A stretch of 64,000 nt of DNA, taken from positions 40,232-104,231 of the forward strand of contig NZ_JAEULZ010000010.1 in the NCBI RefSeq assembly GCF_016793485.1. Reading direction: 5' to 3'. The notes beneath the pieces are model-generated. The model saw only the letters and a list, made by a program, of their open reading frames with translations, was not told where the DNA came from and made no database searches. Source of the DNA: Mesorhizobium sp. (GTDB lineage Bacteria; Pseudomonadota; Alphaproteobacteria; Rhizobiales; Rhizobiaceae). The stretch's first letter is position 1; the number at the start of each line of letters is the position of its first letter. A program made the position numbers and the translations under genes. Shown here piece by piece: positions 46,336-53,811 of the stretch.

Positions 46336-48335
46336 TCCGTCACCTCCTGCAGGAGCCTCAGGATTTCGTCCTCCGCACTCTTCAGGTCCGCGTCGATCTC
46401 GGTCAGCCGGCGGGGCGGCGTGAACTGATAGAAGTGGCGGTTAAAGTTGATCTCGTAGCCGACCTTGTCCTTGCTGCGGTCCATCCAGGCATCCGGCACA
46501 TGCGGCAGAACCTCACGCGCGAAGTAGGCGTCGATATCCTCTTTCAGGGGCACGTTCTCGAAGTCGCGCAGGTCGGGGTCGGCCTCGAAGCCCTTGCCGT
46601 CCTTGACGCGCTCGGCATCCGCGTCCTTTTCGGTGAACACGTTGCGGAACAGCTTGACCTCCGGCGCGCGCCATCGGGACTCGCGCTTTTTCAGCAGCTT
46701 CTCGATGCTGCCCCAGACCTTGCTCCAGTCCAGTTCCGGCTCGCGCCCCAGCGCCTGGTCGATCGCCTGAATATCGTCGAGCAGATGGGGTGCCGCGTCG
46801 AGGAACCGGGCCTTGTCCTCCACCGTCATCCGGTAGCGCAGCCGCAACGGACGCTCGACGGTGACGCGGGTGTAGCCGAATTCGGCGTTGTCGAAGATCT
46901 TGGACTTGGCGTTCTGGGCGTAGCCACCGTAGAGCCGCACGATCTCGGCGATCTGATCGGGTTCGTCCGGGCGATCATCCCCTTCTGGTGCCTTGCCCGC
47001 ACCGATCTTGCGGCGCTTGTCGCCCTGGCTGCGACCCATCGGCATCCAGATGTCGCGCGCGTCGACCAGCTGGATGGTGCCCTTTCGATGGCCGGGCTTG
47101 TTGTTGGTGACGATCCAGATGTAGGTGCCGATCCCGGTGTTGTAGAACATCTGTTCCGGCAGTGCGACGATGGCCTCGAGCATGTCGCGTTCGATGATCC
47201 ATTTGCGGATGTTGCTTTCGCCACCGCCTGCGCCGCCAGTGAACAGTGGTGAGCCGGAGAACACGATGGCCGCCCGCGAGCCGTACTTCTGCGCCTTGGG
47301 ATCGACCTCCTCGAACTTCGAGATCATGTGCTGCAGGAACAGCAGGGAACCGTCATTCACGCGCGGCAAGCCTGCGCTCCACGGGCTGTCCTGCGGGGCC
47401 TTCTCGTGCCGCCGGACGATTTCCTTTTGCTGCTTCTTCCAGTCCACGCCGAAGGGCGGGTTGGCGATGAAGTAGTCGAAGGTCTGTCCCTCGAACTTGT
47501 CGTCGGTGAAGCTGTCGCCGTACTGGACGTTCTCACCGCCGCCGTTGTGGTCAACCTGCTTCATGAGCATGTCGGATGCGGCCGTCGCGAAGGCCCTCTT
47601 GTTGTAGTCCTGGCCGTAGACGTAGAGCTTCGCTTCCTTGTGGTGGTCGCGCATGTAGCGCTGCGCCTCGGCGAGCATGCCCCCCGTGCCGCATGCCGGG
47701 TCGAGCATGCGCATCACCGTGCCGGGCTTGCTGAGCACGTCGTCGGCTTCCATGAAGAGGAGATCGACCATGAGGTGGATCACCTCGCGTGGCGTGAAGT
47801 GATCGCCCGCGGTCTCGTTGGCCAGTTCGTTGAAGCGCCGAATAAGGTTTTCGAATACAAGGCCCATCTGATCGTTCTTCACCCGGTCGGGATGAAGGTC
47901 GACCTTCAGGAACTCCTTGAGCACGAGGTATAGGATGTTCGCCTCGTTCATCTTCTCGATTTCGTTGGTGAATTCGAAATACTCGAAGATCCTGCGAACG
48001 TTCGCCGAGAAGCCACTGATGTAAGATTGAAGGTGACCCGCGAGGTTCGGGGTATCGCCGATCATCGTCTGGAACGTCATTGGCGAACGATTGTGGAAGC
48101 GGTGCCCGGATGCCTTGTTCAGAATCCGGTCGAGAGCATCATCCTCCAGCTTCCCACCCTTGCGCCGCTCATACTCCGCCAGAACCTGGTCCTTGGTATC
48201 GGCCAGCACGCAATCGAAGCGGCGCAGAACGACCAGCGGCAGCATGACGCGCTCATACTGCGGCGGGCGATAGGGCCCGCGCAGAAGGTCCGCGATCTGC
48301 CAGATCAAGTTCGCCAGGTCCGAGTGGCTTGCCAT
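46332..48335 (-). CDS. hsdM: type I DNA methyltransferase subunit M (HsdM)
   Basis: A 667-residue N6-adenine methyltransferase. The N-terminal HsdM helical domain precedes the SAM motif MLDPACGTGGMLAEA (near residue 213) and the catalytic NPPF motif in FDYFIANPPFGVDW (near residue 290). The C-terminal third is long and contains a coiled region for HsdS contact. It starts 46 bases after the antitoxin-like gene, on the same strand. Confidence 0.95.
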   Translation of the reverse strand: MASHSDLANLIWQIADLLRGPYRPPQYERVMLPLVVLRRFDCVLADTKDQVLAEYERRKGGKLEDDALDRILNKASGHRFHNRSPMTFQTMIGDTPNLAGHLQSYISGFSANVRRIFEYFEFTNEIEKMNEANILYLVLKEFLKVDLHPDRVKNDQMGLVFENLIRRFNELANETAGDHFTPREVIHLMVDLLFMEADDVLSKPGTVMRMLDPACGTGGMLAEAQRYMRDHHKEAKLYVYGQDYNKRAFATAASDMLMKQVDHNGGGENVQYGDSFTDDKFEGQTFDYFIANPPFGVDWKKQQKEIVRRHEKAPQDSPWSAGLPRVNDGSLLFLQHMISKFEEVDPKAQKYGSRAAIVFSGSPLFTGGAGGGESNIRKWIIERDMLEAIVALPEQMFYNTGIGTYIWIVTNNKPGHRKGTIQLVDARDIWMPMGRSQGDKRRKIGAGKAPEGDDRPDEPDQIAEIVRLYGGYAQNAKSKIFDNAEFGYTRVTVERPLRLRYRMTVEDKARFLDAAPHLLDDIQAIDQALGREPELDWSKVWGSIEKLLKKRESRWRAPEVKLFRNVFTEKDADAERVKDGKGFEADPDLRDFENVPLKEDIDAYFAREVLPHVPDAWMDRSKDKVGYEINFNRHFYQFTPPRRLTEIDADLKSAEDEILRLLQEVTE

Positions 48336-48381
48336 GTCGTTCAGTCTCCTGCCGGTTTGTCCGGTTTGTTGTTCTGTTGGA

Positions 48382-48585
48382 TCAGTCGTCTTGTCCGGCG
48401 CGCTTGTCCGATGCGGCAGAAGCCAGCTGCTTCTTCGCCTTTGCCGTCAGCCGCTCGAATTCTTCAACGGCAAGCACCACGACGACAGACCGGCCATACT
48501 TCTCGATGGCGACAGGCTCCGCCCTCGCCATGTCGATCAGCCGCCCAAAGGCGTTCTTGGCATCGCGCGCCGACATGCTTTGCAT
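48382..48585 (-). CDS. Phd/YefM-type antitoxin without visible toxin
   Basis: A 67-residue Phd/YefM-family protein. The SARDAKNAFGRLIDMARAEPVAI segment with the later VVVVLAVEEFERL helix is typical of the DNA-binding N-terminal domain of such antitoxins. No RelE/Doc-like toxin frame is found next to it. It lies directly upstream of hsdM in the same orientation, so it might act as an autoregulator of the defence operon, or be a remnant of a toxin-antitoxin pair. Confidence 0.75.
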   Translation of the reverse strand: MQSMSARDAKNAFGRLIDMARAEPVAIEKYGRSVVVVLAVEEFERLTAKAKKQLASAASDKRAGQDD

Positions 48586-48644
48586 GATGAGCTCCTCCCC
48601 GAGTTGGAGCTACTTTAGCCAAGATGTGAGATGATGGATAGACG

Positions 48645-49046
48645 CTAACGTGCTGAGCCAAATGCCGAAGACATCGCCCGTTGCGCTTCCCAATCCGATG
48701 GAAAATCCGCTTGCAAGGCCGCTCTAAGGAACTCAGTTTCGTGCCACCCCGCGAGCGCGCCCTCCACGATGTCGGGAGCCAAAAGGGTCAGGCGGAGGAT
48801 GCGCGCGAGATATGTGGTGGAGATCCCCTCCTTGCGTGCAAGTTCTGACACGGTCGAAAACTCACCCGTGTCGAGGAGTTGCTTCCAGCGGAACGCTCGG
48901 GCCAGTGCCTTGATGACCGTTGCGGGTGGTTGCCGCGGGACAGTCTTTCCGGCGGGCACGAGCATCTCCTTCCGCCCGCCGCGCTTCACGATGCGGAACG
49001 GCACGTGCAACGTGACGGTGTCGGGAATCGGCGCGCTGCGGGTCAT
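48645..49046 (-). CDS. HTH-containing protein of recombinase cassette
   Basis: A 133-residue protein that starts MTRSAPIPDTVTLHVPF. It contains KRGGRKEMLVPAG and then a helix-turn-helix-like segment FSTVSELARKEGISTTYLARILRLTLLAPDIVE (residues about 64-96), similar to ParB/KorB-type DNA-binding turns. I recognise it only as a frequent companion of this alphaproteobacterial recombinase. It overlaps the recombinase stop by 4 bases. A role as recombination directionality or DNA-binding factor is inferred. Confidence 0.65.
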   Translation of the reverse strand: MTRSAPIPDTVTLHVPFRIVKRGGRKEMLVPAGKTVPRQPPATVIKALARAFRWKQLLDTGEFSTVSELARKEGISTTYLARILRLTLLAPDIVEGALAGWHETEFLRAALQADFPSDWEAQRAMSSAFGSAR

Positions 49047-50368
49047 GCGGCCTCTCTGTCGTTCGAAGCCCGCATTTCGCGGTAGAGACTCCCGAGGCCA
49101 TCAACGCGGAGCCGGACGTTGAGCCCGTCAGAGCCGATGTCCACGCGCTCGACCAGCAGCGCCACGATGCGCGCCTGCTCGGCAGGGAATAGTTCGTCCC
49201 ACAGCGGGTCGAGCTGCTGAAGCGCTGCCCGTGCGTCGGCCTCGGTGATCTCCTCGTCATGCGCCCGAGCCGCTCTCAACGTGCCCGCCACGATCTCGGG
49301 CTGGCGAAATACGGCGCGAAGCTGGTCGATCACGGCGGCCTCGATCTCCCCCGCAGGCACGCGGCCGACCGGGCACGACCCCGCGCCATGCTTCAGCACC
49401 GTCTGGCTGACGTAGTAGCGGTAGAGCCTATCGCCCTTGCGCGTATGCGTCGGGGAGAAGGCCGCGCCATCTGGGCCGAACAGCAGGCCCTTCAGTAGCG
49501 CAGGCGTGTCGGCACGGGTGCGTGCAGCGCGTTTGCGAGGACTCTCCTTAAGGATGGCGTGGACCCGGTCCCACGTTTCACGGTCGATGATTGCATTGTG
49601 CTCGCCGGGATAGCTGTCGCCCTTGTGGACTGCCTCGCCGATATAGGCGCGGTTGTTCAGCATCCGGTACACATACTTCTTGTCGATCCGGTTGCCCCGC
49701 GGGGTGCAGATGCCGCGCGTGCTGACCTCCCTCGCCAGTTTCGTGCAGGACCCGACCTCGAGGAAGCGTGCGAAAATCCAGCGCACATTCGCGGCGCTCT
49801 CCTCGTCGACCAGCAGCTTGCGGCTGTCGACGCGATACCCGAGGGGCGGCACGCCCCCCATCCACATCCCCTTCTTGCGGCTGGCCGCGACCTTGTCGCG
49901 GATGCGTTCGGCCGTTACTTCCCGCTCGAACTGGGCAAAACTGAGCAGGATGTTCAGCGTCAGCCGCCCCATCGACGTGGTCGTGTTGAACGACTGCGTC
50001 ACCGAGACGAAGGTGACCCCGTTGCGGTCGAACACCTCCACCAGCTTGGCGAAGTCGGCGAGCGAGCGGCTCAGCCGGTCGATCTTGTAGACCACCACCA
50101 CGTCGACCAGCCCGTCCTCGATATCCTCCAGCAGCCGCTGCAGGCCGGGCCGCTCCAGCGTCCCGCCCGAAATGCCGCCGTCGTCGTACTGATCGCGGAC
50201 CAGCACCCAACCCTCGGACCGCTGGCTGGCGATGTACGCCTCGCAGGCCTCGCGCTGGGCATGCAGGCTGTTGAATTCCTGCTCGAGTCCCTCCTCGGAG
50301 GATTTCCGGGTGTAGACCGCGCAGCGCAGCTTGCGGACGACCTTCAATTTTTCGGGGGGCTTCGTCAT
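49043..50368 (-). CDS. large serine recombinase/integrase
   Basis: A 441-residue serine recombinase. The resolvase domain includes YTRKSSEEGLEQEFNSL with the catalytic Ser (near residue 20), YDDGGISGGTLERP, VYKIDRLSRS and FEREVTAERIRDKV. The recombinase domain has GVPPLGYRV and MLNNRAYIGEAVHKGD. The zinc-ribbon position LLKGLLFGPDGAAF lacks the usual cysteine pairs; only one CPVG cysteine follows. This subtype is common in rhizobial and rhodobacterial mobile elements. It is the probable integrase of the element. The ATG overlaps the DUF2924 stop by 4 bases. Confidence 0.9.
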   Translation of the reverse strand: MTKPPEKLKVVRKLRCAVYTRKSSEEGLEQEFNSLHAQREACEAYIASQRSEGWVLVRDQYDDGGISGGTLERPGLQRLLEDIEDGLVDVVVVYKIDRLSRSLADFAKLVEVFDRNGVTFVSVTQSFNTTTSMGRLTLNILLSFAQFEREVTAERIRDKVAASRKKGMWMGGVPPLGYRVDSRKLLVDEESAANVRWIFARFLEVGSCTKLAREVSTRGICTPRGNRIDKKYVYRMLNNRAYIGEAVHKGDSYPGEHNAIIDRETWDRVHAILKESPRKRAARTRADTPALLKGLLFGPDGAAFSPTHTRKGDRLYRYYVSQTVLKHGAGSCPVGRVPAGEIEAAVIDQLRAVFRQPEIVAGTLRAARAHDEEITEADARAALQQLDPLWDELFPAEQARIVALLVERVDIGSDGLNVRLRVDGLGSLYREMRASNDREAA

Positions 50369-50817
50369 GTCCGCCCCCTGTGGTTCTTGAGCCCGAAGAA
50401 CACCCAGCCGTTCCAGCGCGTGCCCGTAATGGCGCGGGCGATAGCGGACAGCGACTTGTAGGGGCGACCCTGCCATTCGAATCCATCGGCGGTGACGGTG
50501 ACGATCTGCTCGACGCCCTGCCACTCGCGCAGCAGCCGCGTGCCCGCTATCGGTTTGAGGTCGGCACGGATGCGGCGGGTGGTAATATTGCCGCCATCAA
50601 GCTGCTCGCCGAGGGCTTCAAGGCGCCTCACCGTCTCGGGCTTCAGGCCGCCGTAGGCGAGTTCCTGGATGCGGTATGCCAGCCGGCTCTCAAGGTAGCG
50701 GCGGTTGAAGGCTGGCGGCTCCGTCTCAAAGAGTTCGCGCCACTGCTGTTTCAGTTCGGGAGTCGGCGTGGTCTTCAGCGCCGCGAGGCGCGCGGGGATC
50801 GGATCGAGATTGGTCAT
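50365..50817 (-). CDS. DUF2924 protein of recombinase cassette
   Basis: A 150-residue DUF2924 protein. Landmarks are LKQQWRELFETEPPAF with RRYLESRLAYRIQELAYGG and the C-terminal block KPIAGTRLLREWQGVEQIVTV, SAIARAITGTRWNGWVFFGL. The last part looks like a DNA-contacting winged segment. Function is unknown; the family is found next to serine recombinases. GGAG precedes the ATG and it overlaps both neighbours by 4 bases. Confidence 0.85.
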   Translation of the reverse strand: MTNLDPIPARLAALKTTPTPELKQQWRELFETEPPAFNRRYLESRLAYRIQELAYGGLKPETVRRLEALGEQLDGGNITTRRIRADLKPIAGTRLLREWQGVEQIVTVTADGFEWQGRPYKSLSAIARAITGTRWNGWVFFGLKNHRGRT

Positions 50818-51008
50818 GCGTTGCTCCGCTGAGTTGCGGTTGCATGACGGCATTGGTCTGACGACAAGTGTAGGCAACTTTCTCCAATATGGTCAGAGAC
50901 TTCCCTCTGCTCACGCATGCGCAGCCGGACGAGCCCGCGGCCGAGAATCGCGCAAAGTGCTGAGCGGCGCTCAGCTGGGCTCATTCGGTCCGGGGAAAGT
51001 GGATTCAT
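50814..51008 (-). CDS. 64-aa protein heading recombinase cassette
   Basis: A 64-residue small protein beginning MNPLSPDRMSPAERRSALCAILGRGLVRLRMRE. Its stop overlaps the DUF2924 start (ATGA), which argues that it is real and translationally coupled. The AERR, ILGRGLVRL helix resembles short helical proteins in other recombinase loci. The tail is rich in Ser, His and Cys without a clear fold. Function unknown. Confidence 0.6.
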   Translation of the reverse strand: MNPLSPDRMSPAERRSALCAILGRGLVRLRMREQREVSDHIGESCLHLSSDQCRHATATQRSNA

Positions 51009-51132
51009 GCCTTCGATTGCCTCCGTCTTGCGGAGAAGCAATCACGCAAAAATCAAAAGGAACAGCAAAAACAGGAGGATAGAGAAGTTGCTAGAAAACA
51101 AAAGCAGCGTCGAGCGTTGTTGCGCAATCCGC

Positions 51133-51408
51133 TTACGAAGACTTGGCTCTACGCTCTTCCTCGTCAACAATCGCTTCGACCACCTCGAAGTTCATTGGCG
51201 CATCACTGATTCTGGCAACTTCGGCCGCGACACGCGCCCAATGCATAAAAGCATGACCATCACCTGAAAAGCGGGCGCGAGCGGCGGCACGTTGAGCATC
51301 ATAATAGGCAGTCAGTGGATTTCGGTCGATAAGCTGGCGCGCATCATCCCGACAAAGCCGCCTCAACTCGCGGTGTCTTTCAAACCATCCCGAAATAGCC
51401 GAAAACAT
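51133..51408 (-). CDS. small conserved hypothetical protein
   Basis: A 91-residue protein starting MFSAISGWFERHRELRRLCRD, very rich in Arg and Ala, with ARFSGDGHAFMHWARVAAEVARISDA in the middle and an acidic end. It resembles small hypothetical proteins seen in rhizobial genomes. GGGG lies about ten bases upstream on the minus strand. Its start is only 4 bases from the start of the divergent thermonuclease gene. No function is known. Confidence 0.6.
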   Translation of the reverse strand: MFSAISGWFERHRELRRLCRDDARQLIDRNPLTAYYDAQRAAARARFSGDGHAFMHWARVAAEVARISDAPMNFEVVEAIVDEEERRAKSS

Positions 51409-51412
51409 CCCA

Positions 51413-52132
51413 ATGACCCCACGCGCGTTCTTGCCGTTCATCTTTGCCGCTTTGGCGTTTGTTGCAAGTCCGGCAGTATCGGTGCATGGCGCCGAAAACG
51501 TACAGCCGCTGGTTGGTCGTGCGTCGGTCATCGACGGCGACACAATCGAGATCGCCGGCGAACGCGTCCGGATCAACGGCATCGACGCGCCGGAATCATC
51601 GCAACTCTGCCAAGACCGGCATCAGCGATCATATCGCTGCGGAGCCATTGCGGCAGGCGCACTCGACAAACTGCTGGCTCAATCCCGACCTCTCCGCTGC
51701 GAGTTCGTGGAGCGCGACCAGTACGGTAGGTTTGTGGGTGACTGCTTCCGGGCTGACGGAGTGAACGTGGCAGCTGCGCTAGTGCGGGCGGGAATGGCCC
51801 TGGACTGGCCGCGCTACAGCGGTGGCGCCTACGCGAATGAGCAGTCTGCGGCCGCCGCTGCGGAAGCAGGGATTTGGCAGGGCGAATTTCAGCCACCATG
51901 GGAATGGCGGGCTGAGCAGCGTAGTCTTCCAGCCAGCGCCCCTTTGGCCACGGCGCCTGCATCTATTGGTTGTTTGATCAAGGGCAACATCAGCAGGAGC
52001 GGCAATCGGATCTATCATGTTCCGGGCATGCACGATTACGAGCGGACACGGATCCAGGAGCGCGACGGGGAGCGCTGGTTCTGCAGCGAGGCGGAAGCGC
52101 AAAGCGCCGGCTGGCGGCGGGCGCAACGATGA
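51413..52132 (+). CDS. secreted thermonuclease-family (SNase-like) protein
   Basis: A 239-residue protein with a signal peptide (MTPRAFLPFIFAALAFVASP) and a staphylococcal-nuclease-like OB fold. The active-site region shows VIDGDTIEIAGERVRINGIDAPE and ERDQYGRFVGDCF, with Arg and Asp residues of the family. The C-terminal 60 residues (CLIKGNISRSGNRIYHVPG to WFCSEAEAQ) form the extra domain seen in rhizobial homologues. It is expected to act outside the cytoplasm. No ribosome binding site is obvious before the ATG. Confidence 0.8.
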   Translation: MTPRAFLPFIFAALAFVASPAVSVHGAENVQPLVGRASVIDGDTIEIAGERVRINGIDAPESSQLCQDRHQRSYRCGAIAAGALDKLLAQSRPLRCEFVERDQYGRFVGDCFRADGVNVAAALVRAGMALDWPRYSGGAYANEQSAAAAAEAGIWQGEFQPPWEWRAEQRSLPASAPLATAPASIGCLIKGNISRSGNRIYHVPGMHDYERTRIQERDGERWFCSEAEAQSAGWRRAQR

Positions 52133-52168
52133 GGACCAGCCGCGGCGCCGCGCGTGGCAGAAACTGCC

Positions 52169-53038
52169 TTAGAACCCCGCCGAGGCTCGGTGGATGATGA
52201 GGGCAGCCTCACTCGGCAACTGAGCTGGGGTTTGCGGCGAGCGTAACTTCCGGCCGTGCAGTTCGCCATACTCGCTGTCGTTAAGCCGGGGAGACACCAG
52301 AATCGTTCTCGAGACGGCGTCGATGGCGATCAGGCCGCAATCGAACAGAGTGTGCAAGTCGGCCCGCAAGAGAAGCCCATTTGACACGGCATTGGTCGCC
52401 GCTCCTCGATATGGATAAATGTGCGCCGCCTCGAGGACGTCTGCGATAGCGCAACCGGTCATCGCACAACACCCCCCATAGGCGCTCATCAGTGCGTCGC
52501 GAAACGCACGTTGGCCGCGGCGCTGTGCAATCGAGCGCAGCACTCGTTGCCTTGCATCATCCACGCTGGAAGGATCGAACGCTTCATCATCGGCCTCCTC
52601 GGGTCTGATGACAGCGATTTCCTGACTTTGCCGCCTGAGGACGAAGCTTGTCGGAGAGCTGCCCGAATGGCTGACATAGGCGAATGGGCCAAGATAGCGG
52701 AAGCCGGCCCCTGGGTGTTCGTATTTGCGCTTGCGAAAGAAGACCAGCAATTCAAGATCGCGGGGCTGATGCTCGATGATAAGTGCATCGGTTCGGCCTG
52801 ATGTTTGTCCCTGCCAGTACAGTGTCTCTCCTTCGAGGCGGTCGCGGTACTGCGTGCGATCCGATGTCTTCTCCTCGGTGATGAAGAGCCAGACGGAGGA
52901 CGTATCCTTTGGTCGGAAAACGCCCGTGTTGAGCGTCGCGTCTGTGATGCTGAAAATGCCTCTCAGATCATCGCGCGTGTAGATCTGCTCCAGCGACAAC
53001 TGCTGCGATGTGTATTCAGACAAATGCGCTTCCCCCAT
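52169..53038 (-). CDS. DUF3427-like + HNH endonuclease, probable restriction enzyme
   Basis: A 289-residue two-domain protein. Residues about 10-150 resemble the DUF3427 region of helicase-type restriction factors (YTRDDLRGIFSITDATLNTGVF, later FRYLGPFAYV). Residues about 175-270 form an HNH_2-type nuclease (CAMTGCAIADVLEAAHIYPY, then NGLLLRADLHTLFDCG) with the metal-binding His and Asn positions present. The combination resembles a restriction or DNA-targeting nuclease; whether it reads methylation or sequence is unknown. Its start overlaps the repressor stop by one base (TGATG), so the two are coupled. Confidence 0.75.
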   Translation of the reverse strand: MGEAHLSEYTSQQLSLEQIYTRDDLRGIFSITDATLNTGVFRPKDTSSVWLFITEEKTSDRTQYRDRLEGETLYWQGQTSGRTDALIIEHQPRDLELLVFFRKRKYEHPGAGFRYLGPFAYVSHSGSSPTSFVLRRQSQEIAVIRPEEADDEAFDPSSVDDARQRVLRSIAQRRGQRAFRDALMSAYGGCCAMTGCAIADVLEAAHIYPYRGAATNAVSNGLLLRADLHTLFDCGLIAIDAVSRTILVSPRLNDSEYGELHGRKLRSPQTPAQLPSEAALIIHRASAGF

Positions 53039-53706
53039 CAAATCTCTCGGCCGAACCACCTGATCCGTCCGATGATCTTGATCTCCTCTGCCGTCCGCTC
53101 ATAGGGGCTGTAGAACGTATTGTCGGAGATGATGCGGACCTGTGGCGGGTCGGAGTTTGGAATATGTTCCAGTCGCTTGGCGACCAGGCCCATTCCATCG
53201 AACAGCACAAAGATGCCGGGTGGTGTCGGGAGAGCGCGACCGAGATCGACCAGGACGACATCTCCGTCGTGAAGGGTCGGCATCATGCTGTCGCCTTCGA
53301 CGTGCATGATCCTCAAGTTCGCGGGATTGGCGCGCAGGCTATGGGTGATCCAGGAGCTCTTGAAGTGATAGGGCTCACCGGTTTCCACCTCGTCGGCGAC
53401 GAGCTTGCCGCCGCCCATCGAGGCAGTGACCTCGACCGAGGGGATGGCAACGAACCCGTCCGCTTCCTCGCCCATCACGGGCTCTTCGCCTTCGACCTCA
53501 CCCCTGCCGTGCAGCAGCCAGTTGCGGTCGACCTTCAGAACCCTGGCGATCTTGTCCAGCTTCTCCAGGTTCGGATGCTCTGAGCGTCCGCGCATAATGT
53601 CGTAGACGAACGACCGGTTGACCCGGGCCTTCTCCGCAACTTCGCGCGCGTTCATCGCCATCTGCTGAGCGCGTGCCCTGAGCCGTTCGGCGAGCTTCAT
53701 CTGCAT
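53038..53706 (-). CDS. S24-peptidase (LexA/CI-like) XRE repressor
   Basis: A 222-residue repressor. The XRE-type helix-turn-helix lies in AREVAEKARVNRSFVYDIMRG. The S24 peptidase domain has the serine in VEGDSMMPTLHDGDVV and the lysine in FDGMGLVAKRLEHI. Self-cleavage on SOS-type signals is likely, freeing the divergent promoter. Three starts are possible (53739, 53715, 53706); the one at MQMKLAERL is given because it leaves the dyad and repeats outside the coding region. It is coupled to the HNH nuclease downstream. Confidence 0.85.
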   Translation of the reverse strand: MQMKLAERLRARAQQMAMNAREVAEKARVNRSFVYDIMRGRSEHPNLEKLDKIARVLKVDRNWLLHGRGEVEGEEPVMGEEADGFVAIPSVEVTASMGGGKLVADEVETGEPYHFKSSWITHSLRANPANLRIMHVEGDSMMPTLHDGDVVLVDLGRALPTPPGIFVLFDGMGLVAKRLEHIPNSDPPQVRIISDNTFYSPYERTAEEIKIIGRIRWFGREI

Positions 53707-53720
53707 TGGGTCCATCCAGT

Positions 53721-53756
53721 ATGTGGATAATGTGGACATAGACGGATTGATTCGTC
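53721..53756. promoter_or_regulatory. candidate repressor operator (tandem repeat plus dyad)
   Basis: In the short gap between divergent genes lie two adjacent copies of ATGTGGAYA (53721-53729, 53730-53738) and a near-perfect 16-base dyad GACGGATTGATTCGTC (53741-53756, one mismatch). An S24-type repressor would bind such sites. No footprint data; inference from position. Confidence 0.4.
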
Positions 53757-53811
53757 CGCGTCAAGGAAATAGAACAAAGGCAGAACGAATGGTAGTGGGC
53801 GAGTCCGTGGC

